DNA of 64,000 bases from Polyangiaceae bacterium (GTDB taxonomy: Bacteria; Myxococcota_A; Polyangia; Polyangiales; Polyangiaceae), in assembly GCA_015075635.1 (NCBI GenBank), contig JABTUA010000001.1, positions 2,852,001 to 2,916,000 of the forward strand, in the 5' to 3' direction. This document shows, in pieces, positions 35,554 to 44,151 of this stretch. The notes under the pieces are model-generated. The model saw only the letters and a list, made by a program, of their open reading frames with translations. It was not told where the DNA came from and searched no databases. Position numbers and translations under genes: made by a program. How positions within the stretch are numbered: position 1 is the stretch's first letter; every line of letters begins with the position of its first letter.

Positions 35554-36204
35554 ATGCTAACGGTCGGCTGCGCGGGATTCGCGGTTCCGGCGACCCGGTA
35601 CTTCAAGGAGTACCTGTTCGTGGAAGTGCAGGAGACGCACCTGGCCGTCCCCGGCCCGGGTACCCTGCGCCGCTGGCGTCGCGAAGCGCCCGAGGGCTTC
35701 GAGTTCGCCCTGCTCGGCCCGCGTCAGGTGGGCCAGGAAGGCTTTCGGGAGGGCAAGGTCATCGAGACCGCCCTCAAGCAGCTGAGCGAGGTGGCGGCCG
35801 AGCTGGACGCCTCCACGGCGGTCTTCGTGGCGCCCGCCGACTTCACCGCCTCGCGCAGCAATCGCTCCGCGCTGAAGGACTTCCTGCTCTCGGTCCGCGA
35901 GCAGTTCGCCCGCATCGTGTTCGAAGCCGGGCCCGCCTGGAACCCCGACGACGCCGACTCGCTGGCCGAAGAGACCCGCACCCTCGCGGCCCGCGATCCC
36001 CTGAGCCAGGGCCTATCCAAGCGTTCAGTGGCATACTATCGGTTGCCCGGTCCGGCGGGCCACAAGTCCCGCTACGAGGATCCCGCCATCGAGAAGCTCG
36101 CCGAGATCGCCGGCGCGGATCCGGACCAGGAAGCCACCTACGTGTTCACCAACGTGGACATGTTCGCCGACGCAAAGCGCTTCAAGAAGGCCATGCGCCC
36201 CTGA
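35554..36204 (+). CDS. DUF72 (YecE-like) protein
   Basis: This 216-residue protein matches the DUF72 TIM-barrel family: VGCAGFA at the N-terminus, a TLRRWRREAPEGFEFALLGP block (about 36-55), VAYYRLPGP and the C-terminal YVFTNVDMFADAKRF. The family is widespread and functionally uncharacterised. It is a little shorter than the usual 240-290 residues but appears complete. It is monocistronic, between the terminator at 35497 and the CAGG-rich repeat region. Confidence 0.88.
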   Translation: MLTVGCAGFAVPATRYFKEYLFVEVQETHLAVPGPGTLRRWRREAPEGFEFALLGPRQVGQEGFREGKVIETALKQLSEVAAELDASTAVFVAPADFTASRSNRSALKDFLLSVREQFARIVFEAGPAWNPDDADSLAEETRTLAARDPLSQGLSKRSVAYYRLPGPAGHKSRYEDPAIEKLAEIAGADPDQEATYVFTNVDMFADAKRFKKAMRP

Positions 36205-36209
36205 CCGTA

Positions 36210-36480
36210 CAGGTTTCAGGGTTCAGAGCCAGGGGCACAGGCGGCGAGGAGCTCAGGCCTCAGGCGATCAGGCCCAAGGCGCCAGGCCCAGCATGCCTCC
36301 TGAGCCCTCCCCGGCCAGCTTCAGGCCAGGTTTCAGGTTTCAGAGCCAGGGGCACAGGCGGCGAGGAGCTCAGGCCTCGGGCGGTCAGGCCCAAGGCTCC
36401 AGGCCCAGCACGCCTCCTGAGCCCTCCTGCCTGCTGCCTGAAGCCTCACGGCCTGTGCCCCTGTGCTCCTGGCTCTGAGT
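36210..36480. repeat. CAGG-rich direct and inverted intergenic repeats
   Basis: Two imperfect copies of a roughly 100-base unit begin at about 36210 and 36327 (period 117; both start CAGGTTTCAG and contain CAGAGCCAGGGGCACAGG). They are followed at about 36450-36490 by an inverted, diverged copy of the unit beginning (GGCCTGTGCCCC...CTGGCTCTGAG). The block can fold into long stems. It lies between convergent genes and has no coding character, so it could serve as a bidirectional transcription barrier. Confidence 0.8.
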
Positions 36481-36495
36481 CCTGAATCCTCGTGC

Positions 36496-37038
36496 CTACT
36501 CCCGGGCGGTGGGGATGCCGAGCACGTGCCTCGCGACTGCTCGTCCAGCGGCCTCCCCCGCCCTCCTGGCGGCGTCCCGGCGCAGCGCGGCCGCCGAGAT
36601 GGCCCCGTCCCCCTCCGGACTGGTCAACGCGCGCCGCACGTCCCCGGTGACGCGGGACGGCGGCGCCCCGGCCGCATCCTCCACCCAGCCTCGGGCGACG
36701 ACGGAGACCTTCGCTCCGCGCCCGATGGGCCTGCCGTCCAGCTCGGCGATCCCCACGGCCTCGGCGTCCACCCGCACCAGCTCCACGACCAGTCGCGGGT
36801 AGCCCGTCGGCGATCCGAGCACGCCTTCGCGGCCCAGCTCCGAACGCGCCCCGGCTAGGGCCGCCTGCTGTGCCTCGGCGTCGGGGACCAGCGCTGGCGC
36901 CGCCACCACAGAGAGGCGGTCCGCCGGGGCTTGGCCCCCGTGTACGGGCTGATACCCACAAGCTCCGGCGGTGCCTAGCGTCAGAGCAAGGCCGAGCAAA
37001 GTCGCGGAGCTAGCCGCCGCACGTTTCACGGGAAACAT
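36496..37038 (-). CDS. lptE: LptE-like LPS-assembly lipoprotein
   Basis: This 180-residue protein starts at ATG 37038; the TTG one codon earlier is not needed. The signal peptide ends in AGACGYQPVHG, where lipid Cys followed by GYQP is the usual LptE entry motif. The remaining domain alternates strands and helices with a C-terminal helix (AARRAGEAAGRAVARHVLG), as in LptE/RlpB or DUF4136-like lipoproteins. LptE plugs the LptD pore in LPS export. The gene lies directly downstream of leuS on the same strand, the typical position of lptE in many bacteria. LptD is not in the window. Confidence 0.78.
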   Translation of the reverse strand: MFPVKRAAASSATLLGLALTLGTAGACGYQPVHGGQAPADRLSVVAAPALVPDAEAQQAALAGARSELGREGVLGSPTGYPRLVVELVRVDAEAVGIAELDGRPIGRGAKVSVVARGWVEDAAGAPPSRVTGDVRRALTSPEGDGAISAAALRRDAARRAGEAAGRAVARHVLGIPTARE

Positions 37039-37098
37039 CAAGTTTTCAACACAACTCCTTGTGTTCAGATGAGAATACGCACGTTCAGCGGCACCCGT

Positions 37099-39735
37099 TC
37101 AGCTCACGATGAGGTTCAGCACCCTCCCCGGCACGTACACCACCTTGCGGATCTGCTTGCCCTCCACATGGCGCCGCACGTTCTCGTCTTCGAGGGCCGC
37201 GGCGCGCGCCACGTCCTCCGCTGCGTCCTTCGCCAAGAGCGCGCGACCCCTGACTTTTCCGTTCACCTGCACGGCGAGCTCGAGCTGCTCGTCCACGCAC
37301 AGCTCCGGGTCGAAGCTCGGCCACGGCGCATCCAGGATCGGCGGCGCATGGCCCAGCATCTCCCACAGCTCCTCCGCCAGGTGGGGCGCGAACGGCGACA
37401 GGCACAGACTCAATTTTTCCAAAGCTTCTCGAGGGGTTTTCTGTAGCCCATTGAGGTGATTGGCGAGGATCATCATCGCGCTGATGGCGGTGTTGAAGCG
37501 CAGCGCCTCGATGTCCTCCCCGACCTTCTTCACCGTCCGGTGCACCAGCTTGGCGGTCTCGAGCTCCATCGGCTCGGCGGACAGCTCCCGGGTCGCGAGC
37601 GTGTGCACCCGGTCCAGGAAACGCCGCACGCCTTGGATGCCGGCGGTCTGCCAGGGCTTCACCTGCTCGAGGGGGCCCATGAACATCTCGTACACCCGCA
37701 GGCTGTCGGCGCCCGCCTCTCTCACGACGTCGTCGGGGTTCACGACGTTGCCCCGACTCTTGCTCATCTTGAAGGCGATGGACTGCACCTTCACCGCCGG
37801 CTCGGCCTTGAGCACGAACTGACCCGCGCGCTTCTCGACCGCGCTCTCGTCCAGCTTGGCAACCTCGAGCGGGGCGCCCGTCTCGCGGTGCACGACCTGG
37901 TCGTCGTTCAGGCTCTTGGCCAGCTCCGCCGAGACGAAGGCGCCGCTCGCGTCGCGATAGGCCGTCATCTGCGGCTCGCCCAGGATCATCCCTTGGTGGA
38001 CCAACTTACTGAAGGGCTCGGGGTGCTTCACCACGCCGATGTCGAACAGCACTTTGTGCCAGAAGCGCGCGTAGAGCAGGTGCAGCACGGCGTGCTCGCT
38101 GCCGCCCATGTACAGGTCCACCGGCATCCAGTCGTCGTAGGCCTTCTGGCTGAAGATTTCGCGGTCGTTCTGCGGATCCAGGAAGCGCAGGTAGTACCAG
38201 CACGAGCCGGCCCACTGCGGCATGGTGTTGGTCTCGCGGGCGTACCACTGGCCGTCTTTCTGGAAGAAGCGCCAGTCCAGCGCCTTCGCCAGCGGGCCCG
38301 CAGGGTCGCCCGGCTTGTAGTCGTCGAGCTCGGGCAGGAGCAGCGGGAGCTCGGCTTCGCTCACGGCTCTGGGCTGGCCGTAGTCGATCTCGTAGGCGTC
38401 GCCCCGGCGCGGATCGCCCTGGGTCTTCACTGGGAAGTAGATGGGGATGGGCTCGCCCCAGTAGCGCTGCCGCGAGAAAACCCAGTCGCGCAGCTTGTAG
38501 TTCACCTTCCTGCGGCCGATGCCCTCGGCCTGCAAGAACTCGGTGATCTTCGCCTTCATCTCGGGCGTGCGCAGACCGTCGAACTGCCCGGAGCGCACGG
38601 CCACGCCGTCTTCGGTCCAGGCGGCGTCGAGCTTCTCGTGCAGCGCGCCGTCGGGGCTCACCACCTCGACCACGGGCAGGGAGAACCTCTGCGCGAACTC
38701 GAAGTCGCGCTCGTCGTGTCCGGGCACCGCCATGATGGCGCCCGTGCCGTAGGCCCCCAGCACGTAATCCGCGGTGAAAATGGGGATTTCTTTGCCGTTC
38801 AGCGGGTTCACCGCGAAGGCGCCGGTGGCGACTCCGGTCTTGTCCTTGTTGAGCGCCGTGCGCTCCATGTCGCTCTTGCGCGCCGCCGCCGCCACGTAGA
38901 CCTCGACCTCGGCGCGGTGCTCTGGCGTCGTGATCGCGAGGGTCAGCGGGTGGTCCGGCGCGATCACCATGTACGTCGCACCGAACAGCGTGTCGGGCCG
39001 CGTGGTGTACACGGTCAGCTTGTCCGCCTGCCCGACCAGCGGGAAATCCACCTCGGCGCCTTCGCTCTTGCCGATCCACTCCCGCTGCTTCTGCTTGGTC
39101 TCGGGCCAGTCCAGCGGCTCGAGCTCCTCGGCGAGCCGGTCGGCGTAGGCGGTGATGCGCAGCTGCCACTGCCGGAGCGGCTCGCGCACGACCGGGAAAC
39201 CTCCGCGCTCGCTCTTACCGTCGATGACCTCTTCGTTGGCCAGCACGGTGCCCAGCGCGGGGCACCAGTTGACCGGGATTTCGGCCTGAAAAGCCAGGCC
39301 CCGCTCGAAGAGCTTGAGGAAGATCCACTGCGTCCACTTGAAGTAGCCGGGATCGGTGGTGTTCACCTCTCGCGACCAATCGTAGAAAAAACCCAGGGAT
39401 TTGAGCTGGCGCCGGAAGATCTCGATGTTGTCTCGGGTGGTCGCCGCGGGGTGGGTGCCGGTGTTGATCGCGTGCTGCTCCGCCGGCAGCCCGAAGGCGT
39501 CCCAGCCCATCGGGTGCAGCACGTCGAAGCCGTTCATGCGCTTGAAGCGCGCGACGATGTCCGTGGCGGTGTAGCCCTCCGGGTGGCCCACGTGGAGGCC
39601 AGCGCCGGATGGATACGGGAACATGTCGAGCACGTAGATCTTCGGCCGCCCGGGGCGGCGGCTGACCCGGAAGGTGTCGTGCTCTTCCCAGTACTTCTGC
39701 CAGCGCGATTCGACGGCGCCGTGGTCGTAAGCCAT
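37099..39735 (-). CDS. leuS: Leucyl-tRNA synthetase
   Basis: This 878-residue class I synthetase charges tRNA-Leu. The HIGH motif is HVGH in PYPSGAGLHVGHPEGYT (about 36-52), and the editing domain includes TTRPDTLFGATY. The KMSKS loop reads FKMSKSRGNVVNPDD, and a C-terminal anticodon-binding region ends with LNLIVS. All active-site motifs are intact. It is followed after 60 bases by the LptE-like gene and begins 34 bases downstream of the MrfB-type nuclease gene. Confidence 0.98.
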   Translation of the reverse strand: MAYDHGAVESRWQKYWEEHDTFRVSRRPGRPKIYVLDMFPYPSGAGLHVGHPEGYTATDIVARFKRMNGFDVLHPMGWDAFGLPAEQHAINTGTHPAATTRDNIEIFRRQLKSLGFFYDWSREVNTTDPGYFKWTQWIFLKLFERGLAFQAEIPVNWCPALGTVLANEEVIDGKSERGGFPVVREPLRQWQLRITAYADRLAEELEPLDWPETKQKQREWIGKSEGAEVDFPLVGQADKLTVYTTRPDTLFGATYMVIAPDHPLTLAITTPEHRAEVEVYVAAAARKSDMERTALNKDKTGVATGAFAVNPLNGKEIPIFTADYVLGAYGTGAIMAVPGHDERDFEFAQRFSLPVVEVVSPDGALHEKLDAAWTEDGVAVRSGQFDGLRTPEMKAKITEFLQAEGIGRRKVNYKLRDWVFSRQRYWGEPIPIYFPVKTQGDPRRGDAYEIDYGQPRAVSEAELPLLLPELDDYKPGDPAGPLAKALDWRFFQKDGQWYARETNTMPQWAGSCWYYLRFLDPQNDREIFSQKAYDDWMPVDLYMGGSEHAVLHLLYARFWHKVLFDIGVVKHPEPFSKLVHQGMILGEPQMTAYRDASGAFVSAELAKSLNDDQVVHRETGAPLEVAKLDESAVEKRAGQFVLKAEPAVKVQSIAFKMSKSRGNVVNPDDVVREAGADSLRVYEMFMGPLEQVKPWQTAGIQGVRRFLDRVHTLATRELSAEPMELETAKLVHRTVKKVGEDIEALRFNTAISAMMILANHLNGLQKTPREALEKLSLCLSPFAPHLAEELWEMLGHAPPILDAPWPSFDPELCVDEQLELAVQVNGKVRGRALLAKDAAEDVARAAALEDENVRRHVEGKQIRKVVYVPGRVLNLIVS

Positions 39736-39769
39736 GGCGCAGGGATATAGCAGGTTTGGATTTGGCTGT

Positions 39770-41011
39770 TCAGCCGCCCGCTTTGGCCTGTTTCCGGGCT
39801 TTCCGCTCGAGCCGAACGCGGCGTCGCTCGGCGTCCTCGGCGCGCTCGCCGGTCCCGCGTTCGAGGAGCTCGAGGGCCTTGTCGGGCGCCTTCACGTGGT
39901 GCTCGTAGAGCTTCGCCAGCTCGAGCCGCACCGCCGGATCGTCCACGTCCCGAGCCAACGCCTCGAAGTCGAGGAGCGCCGCCGCGCGATCGCCCCGCGC
40001 CTTGGCGATCTGGGCGCGGACGCGCAGCGCCTCGGGATCCAGCGCGCGAGCCACGGCGGCTTCGGCGGCGCGCTGGGCCCGCTCCAGATCCTTCGCGCGG
40101 TGCAGCACCTCTGCCAGGCCGATCAAGTCCTCGTCGTGCAGCGCCTCGAACGGCTCGCCGTAGAGGCCGACCAGCGCCGCCATGCTGACGACGTCCAGGG
40201 CGTTGTGATCGACGACCGCCGAGAGCGCGCCCTCGTCGCCGCTCCGGAGGTAGTGCGCGTAACGGGCCGCCACCTCGCCGCCCTCGATGTCCCCCACGCG
40301 CACGTAGCCCAGGACGTCCGCCTCCAGGGCGATCAGGCGGCAAGCGCCGAGGCGTCTCTTGTGCAGCCTACGCGCCACGTGCAGCAGGTCGAGGTGCGGG
40401 CGCTCCGGCAGCGGCGGGCGCCGGTTCATCACGTAGCGCCCGCGCAACAGCGGCAGATCGAAGGCTTTGCCGTTGTAGCTGACGAGCACGCTCGCCGCCT
40501 CGACGCGCTCGCGCAAGACCTCGAGCAAGGCGTCCTCTTCACCGGGGCGTTGCAGCAAGAGCTGCTCCATCACCAGCACGCCGTCGGCGTCGAACCAGGC
40601 GAGGCCCACCAGGAACGCGAGCACGCCGGCGCCTCCCCCCAGCCCGGTGGTCTCGGTGTCCACGTAGAGCGCGCGGCGGAGGTCGACCTCGGCCAGGCGC
40701 GGATCGAGCGCCAACAAGGCGAGGATGCGCGGGTCGGCACGAGCCGCTTCGTCCACGCACATGCGACCGACGCGGTGCGAGCGCCCGAGCCGCTCCTGGC
40801 GCGCGCAGAGCGGGCCGTGCTCAGTCTCGCGGCGCACGAACGGCAACAGCGTGGCCTCGGGATCGGGCAACACCGGCTCGGGCGGCGGGCGCCCGAGGAT
40901 GTCGGCCATGCGCGCGCGCAGCTCGTCGAGGGTCGCCTGCTTCTCCGCCGGCACGGCGGCCGCGGCGGGCCGGCCGGGGCCGAGCAGCGAGAGGCGGCGC
41001 AACAGATCCAC
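39770..41011 (-). CDS. mrfB: DEDD exonuclease with TPR tail (MrfB/YprB-like)
   Basis: The 413-residue protein equals Bacillus subtilis YprB/MrfB in layout: a ribonuclease H-like DEDD nuclease domain (about 110-285) and a C-terminal TPR-like region (about 300-400). Catalytic acids are Asp118/Glu120 (YVDTETTGL), Asp185 (YNGKAFDLPLL) and His269/Asp273 (HNALDVVSM). MrfB works with the helicase MrfA in mitomycin C lesion repair in B. subtilis; a MrfA-like helicase is encoded 5 kb away at 46077-48524. The pair is thus probably present, although not in one operon. Confidence 0.88.
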   Translation of the reverse strand: MDLLRRLSLLGPGRPAAAAVPAEKQATLDELRARMADILGRPPPEPVLPDPEATLLPFVRRETEHGPLCARQERLGRSHRVGRMCVDEAARADPRILALLALDPRLAEVDLRRALYVDTETTGLGGGAGVLAFLVGLAWFDADGVLVMEQLLLQRPGEEDALLEVLRERVEAASVLVSYNGKAFDLPLLRGRYVMNRRPPLPERPHLDLLHVARRLHKRRLGACRLIALEADVLGYVRVGDIEGGEVAARYAHYLRSGDEGALSAVVDHNALDVVSMAALVGLYGEPFEALHDEDLIGLAEVLHRAKDLERAQRAAEAAVARALDPEALRVRAQIAKARGDRAAALLDFEALARDVDDPAVRLELAKLYEHHVKAPDKALELLERGTGERAEDAERRRVRLERKARKQAKAGG

Positions 41012-41077
41012 GGAACGGTTGTACAGGGTGCGCCGGGCCCGAGCAAATCCCGGCGAAAAACGGCATGCTCAGCCGCC

Positions 41078-41713
41078 ATGGGCATCGTCGTGTTCGGCCT
41101 CACCGGCGGCATCGGCTCCGGCAAGAGCACCGTCGCCGCGCGCTTCCGCGCCCGCGGCCTGCCGGTGATCGACGCGGACGCGCTGGCCCGCGAGGTGGTC
41201 GCTCGGGGCACGCCGGGCCTCGCGGAGATCCGCGCGCGCTTCGGCGACGCGGTGCTCGACGCGCACGGCGAGCTCGACCGCAAGCGCCTCGCCGAGGTGG
41301 TGTTCCACGACCCGGACGCGCGCCGCGACCTGAACGCCATCACGCATCCGCGCGTGCGCGACTTGGCGATGGAGCGCGTGCAGGAGCTCGACGCCCGGGG
41401 CGAGCCTCTCGCCTGCTACGAGGTCCCGCTGCTCGTCGAGACCGGCCTGGCCGAGGTGCTGCGCCCGCTGGTGGTGGTGGTGGTGGACGTGGCGACGCAG
41501 ATCGAGCGCAGCATGCGCCGCGACGGCAGCACGCGGGAGCACACCGAGGCGCGCATCGCGGCGCAGCTGCCCCTCGCCGACAAGGCGAAGCTCGCCGACC
41601 ACGTGATCGACAACTCGGGCTCGGAGGCGGAGACGCTCACGCAGGCGGACCAGGTTCTCGACGAAATTTGCCGGAAAAATGGCGTCGATCCGGCGAGGTA
41701 TCCGCGGCCGTAG
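41078..41713 (+). CDS. coaE: Dephospho-CoA kinase
   Basis: This 211-residue enzyme phosphorylates dephospho-CoA in the last step of coenzyme A synthesis. The P-loop GLTGGIGSGKST (7-18), VIDADALAREVV, HPRVR and the lid region MRRDGST are as in the family. It is divergent from the MrfB-type gene (66 bases). Its tail, GVDPARYPRP, is short, and the toxin-antitoxin region begins 89 bases after its stop. Confidence 0.96.
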   Translation: MGIVVFGLTGGIGSGKSTVAARFRARGLPVIDADALAREVVARGTPGLAEIRARFGDAVLDAHGELDRKRLAEVVFHDPDARRDLNAITHPRVRDLAMERVQELDARGEPLACYEVPLLVETGLAEVLRPLVVVVVDVATQIERSMRRDGSTREHTEARIAAQLPLADKAKLADHVIDNSGSEAETLTQADQVLDEICRKNGVDPARYPRP

Positions 41714-41768
41714 CAGGCACTTCCGCCACGACGCGGCGACGACGAACGTCCCGAAGCGCCCTTGCCCT

Positions 41769-41802
41769 GGTATTTCGAGAATGGAATACTTTGGCGAATA
41801 CC
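41769..41802 (+). promoter_or_regulatory. Candidate MazE operator/promoter
   Basis: GGTATT at 41769-41774 and AATACC at 41797-41802 form an inverted repeat around 22 bases, with an inner GTATT...AATAC pair and a direct repeat of GAATAC. The patch is AT-rich compared with its surroundings and ends one base before the antitoxin ATG. Ribbon-helix-helix antitoxins usually repress their own operon through such repeats, so autoregulation is a fair inference. No ribosome site fits between the repeat and the ATG, which suggests a leaderless or very short-leader transcript. Confidence 0.5.
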
Positions 41803-42060
41803 ATGGCCCTGGTCAAGACGGCGATCACCGTGCCGCAGGAAGTGCTCGATCAGCTCGACCGTGCAGCGCGAGCCAGCGGCGAGTCCCGGAGCAGGTACAT
41901 CACTCGCATATTGAAGGCTGCCGCGCGTGCGCGTCGCGACGCCGAGATCACCCGGCGCTTGAACGCGCTCTTCGCCAGCGACGAAGTGCTTCGCGCCCAG
42001 CGCGAGGAAACGGAGCTCCTCGACGAGGTGGCCACGAGCTTCGCCGAGGAGCGCTGGTGA
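41803..42060 (+). CDS. Ribbon-helix-helix antitoxin (MazE-like)
   Basis: This 85-residue protein has an N-terminal ribbon-helix-helix DNA-binding fold (VKTAITVPQEVLDQLDRAA, then SRSRYITRILKAAA), and a charged C-terminal segment likely to wrap the toxin. It neutralises the MazF-type toxin encoded next and probably represses the operon. ATG 41803 directly follows the candidate operator. Its stop overlaps the toxin start by one base (TGATG), the usual arrangement for antitoxin-first pairs. Confidence 0.88.
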   Translation: MALVKTAITVPQEVLDQLDRAARASGESRSRYITRILKAAARARRDAEITRRLNALFASDEVLRAQREETELLDEVATSFAEERW

Positions 42061-42413
42061 TGCGACAGGGGGAGGTCGTCTGGTTTCGCTTCGCGGGTGA
42101 AGGTTCCGAGCCGGCGGGGCGACGACCTGCCGTCGTCATCCAGGACGACCGCTTCAACGCGAGCGCGATCAACACCTCCGTCGTTGCTGCGATCACCTCG
42201 AACCTTCGTTTGGGAGAGATGCCGGGGAACGTCAGGCTACGCAAGGGGGAGGCCGGTCTGCCACGCGCGAGCGTCGTGAACGTCACCCAGCTTCGAACCG
42301 TGGACCGCGCGCGGATCGGCAAGCCTCTGGGCAAACTGAGCGCCGCGCGCGTTCGCGAGATCCAGCTCGGGCTCGCGCTGGTGCTCGGAATCGACCGACT
42401 GAACGAGCCTTGA
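42060..42413 (+). CDS. MazF/PemK-type endoribonuclease toxin
   Basis: The 117-residue toxin begins with MRQGEVVWFRF, the conserved first strand of the MazF/PemK fold, followed by RRPAVVIQDDRFN, SNLRLGEMPGNVRL and SVVNVTQLRTVDR. This fits the family of mRNA interferases. The RP and T/S positions that form the active site are present. No codon-use difference from its neighbours is obvious. It is convergent with folD, nine bases apart. Confidence 0.9.
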   Translation: MRQGEVVWFRFAGEGSEPAGRRPAVVIQDDRFNASAINTSVVAAITSNLRLGEMPGNVRLRKGEAGLPRASVVNVTQLRTVDRARIGKPLGKLSAARVREIQLGLALVLGIDRLNEP

Positions 42414-42421
42414 GCTCCCGC

Positions 42422-43270
42422 TCAGAGCCGCGCGCGGGCGGCCCTGAGCGTGTTGTCCAGGAGCATCGCGATGGTCATCGGCCCGACCCCGCCGGGCACC
42501 GGCGTGATCGCACCCGCGACCGGCTCGACGCCGGCGAAGTCCACGTCGCCGCACAGCTTGCCGTGCTCGTCGCGGTTCATGCCCACGTCGATCACGATGG
42601 CACCCGGCTTCACCCACTCGCTCTTCACCATCTTGGCGCGGCCCACCGCGGCCACGATCACGTCCGCCTGCAGGCACACGCCGGGCAGGTCCCGGGTCCG
42701 CGAGTGGGCGAGCGTCACCGTGGCGTGCTCGGCGAGGAGCAACGCCGCCATGGGCTTGCCCACGATGTTGCTGCGGCCGATCACCACCGCGCGAGCCCCC
42801 ACGAGCGCGGCGCCGGCTTCGTGGAGCAGGCGCATGCAGCCCCGTGGCGTGCAGGGCACGAGCCCGGGTTTGCCGGTCCAGAGCGCGCCGACGTTGACGG
42901 GGTGAAACCCGTCCACGTCCTTGGCCGGATCGACGGCGTCGAGCACCGGCTCGGAGGACACGCCCTTGGGCAAGGGCAGCTGCACCAGGATGCCGTCCAC
43001 CGTCGGGTCGGCGTTCAGGCGCTGGACCAGCTCGAGGAGCTCCGCCTGGCTGACGCTCGCCGGCAGCCGGTGCACGGCCCCGGCCATGCCGACCTCCTCC
43101 GCGGCCTTCTCCTTGTTCCGCACGTAGACGGCGCTGGCGGCGTCGTCACCTGCGAGCACCACGTGCAGCCCGGGCCGCCGGCCGTGCCGCGCCACGAAGT
43201 CCTTCACGCCCGACGCGACTTCGTCCCGAACCGCCTTGGCAATCAGCTTGCCGTCGATGAGCTTGGCCAC
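42422..43270 (-). CDS. folD: Methylenetetrahydrofolate dehydrogenase/cyclohydrolase
   Basis: This 282-residue bifunctional enzyme interconverts 5,10-methylene- and 10-formyl-THF with NADP. The substrate domain has [14 protein letters not shown] (catalytic Tyr/Lys), [10 protein letters not shown] is intact, and the NADP domain has [16 protein letters not shown] and the C-terminal [14 protein letters not shown]. All are standard, as is the length. It is followed by the toxin gene on the other strand, and 31 bases separate its start from the end of the lipoprotein gene upstream. Confidence 0.97.
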   Translation of the reverse strand: MAKLIDGKLIAKAVRDEVASGVKDFVARHGRRPGLHVVLAGDDAASAVYVRNKEKAAEEVGMAGAVHRLPASVSQAELLELVQRLNADPTVDGILVQLPLPKGVSSEPVLDAVDPAKDVDGFHPVNVGALWTGKPGLVPCTPRGCMRLLHEAGAALVGARAVVIGRSNIVGKPMAALLLAEHATVTLAHSRTRDLPGVCLQADVIVAAVGRAKMVKSEWVKPGAIVIDVGMNRDEHGKLCGDVDFAGVEPVAGAITPVPGGVGPMTIAMLLDNTLRAARARL

Positions 43271-43301
43271 GCGCCGCGCTTAGCAGAGCGCGCCGGGGCC
43301 T

Positions 43302-44105
43302 TCAATCCACGAGCACGTCGGCGAGCGTGACGCTGTCGGGCTGAACCAGGAGGTAGACTCCGGCGGACGCGCTCGGCGCGTTGAACTGGAAGCTCTGCTT
43401 GTTGGGCGCCTTGGCGCTGGTCACGTTGACGACCACCGCGTAGCCGCCGACGCCGGTGCCGGGTGCCGTGTCGCTCCAGGAGCCCCCGGTGTCGTAGGCC
43501 ACGGCCTCGCCCTTGTGCGAGACCGTGACGCCCGTCACCGGGACGCCGGTCTTGGCGTTCAGGAAGCGCAAGACGACGTGGGCCGCGCCGGCTTCGCGCT
43601 GCACCGGCACCGACAGGAACGAGTAGATGGTGTCGATGGTGGAGGCGGGGACGAGGGCGAGCTCGAGGGGCGACGCCGTCGTGTCGGCGGGCTGCAAGGT
43701 CGGCAGCACTGCGGCGGCCTTGGGCGTGACCGTGGCCCAGATCCCCTGGCCTTCGGCGACGCCGTCGAGGGAGAAGGTCGCGCCGTTGTAGGCACCCTCG
43801 ACGGGCAAGCCAGCGGCGCCTTCCATCCGCACCGACGCTTGCTCGGCGTAGGGCACGGCGGTCAGGAAGTCGTCGCCGGTCAGGAGCACCACGGAGCCGC
43901 TGACCGAAACCCCCGTCGGGGCGTCCCCGCTGGCTTCGGCGCCGGCCTCCACGCCGCCTTCGGCGCCGCCGCCTCCCCCGGGCCCGGGGTCGATGCACTT
44001 GCCGGAGTCGCAGGTGATGTGGGCATTCGCCGGCCGATCGTCCTTCGGCGAGCAGGCCGAGCTGCCGAGGCAGAGCAGCGCCGCGAGGGCGACGAATCGG
44101 GTCAT
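43302..44105 (-). CDS. Lipoprotein with CxxxDDRPxNxH entry motif, paralogue 1
   Basis: This 267-residue predicted lipoprotein has Cys18 followed at once by SPKDDRPANAH, a short Gly/Ala/Glu linker, then a domain starting SGSVVLLTGDDFLTAVP with several immunoglobulin-like or carboxypeptidase-regulatory-like strands. The protein at 58236-59072 has the same start (GQSDDRPGNHH after its Cys) and a similar SGDVITYDVFLNEKLP start to its domain, so the two form a family in this genome. Function unknown; surface or periplasmic binding is likely. It lies between folD and lgt on the same strand. Confidence 0.8.
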   Translation of the reverse strand: MTRFVALAALLCLGSSACSPKDDRPANAHITCDSGKCIDPGPGGGGGAEGGVEAGAEASGDAPTGVSVSGSVVLLTGDDFLTAVPYAEQASVRMEGAAGLPVEGAYNGATFSLDGVAEGQGIWATVTPKAAAVLPTLQPADTTASPLELALVPASTIDTIYSFLSVPVQREAGAAHVVLRFLNAKTGVPVTGVTVSHKGEAVAYDTGGSWSDTAPGTGVGGYAVVVNVTSAKAPNKQSFQFNAPSASAGVYLLVQPDSVTLADVLVD

Positions 44106-44151
44106 GCCCCAGATGGTACGGCGCCCCGGCCCGCCGGGCCAACCCCGCGGG

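Noticed and set aside
37456..39750. 764-residue plus-strand frame opposite leuS
   Set aside because: It is an antisense shadow of an unambiguous leucyl-tRNA synthetase gene.
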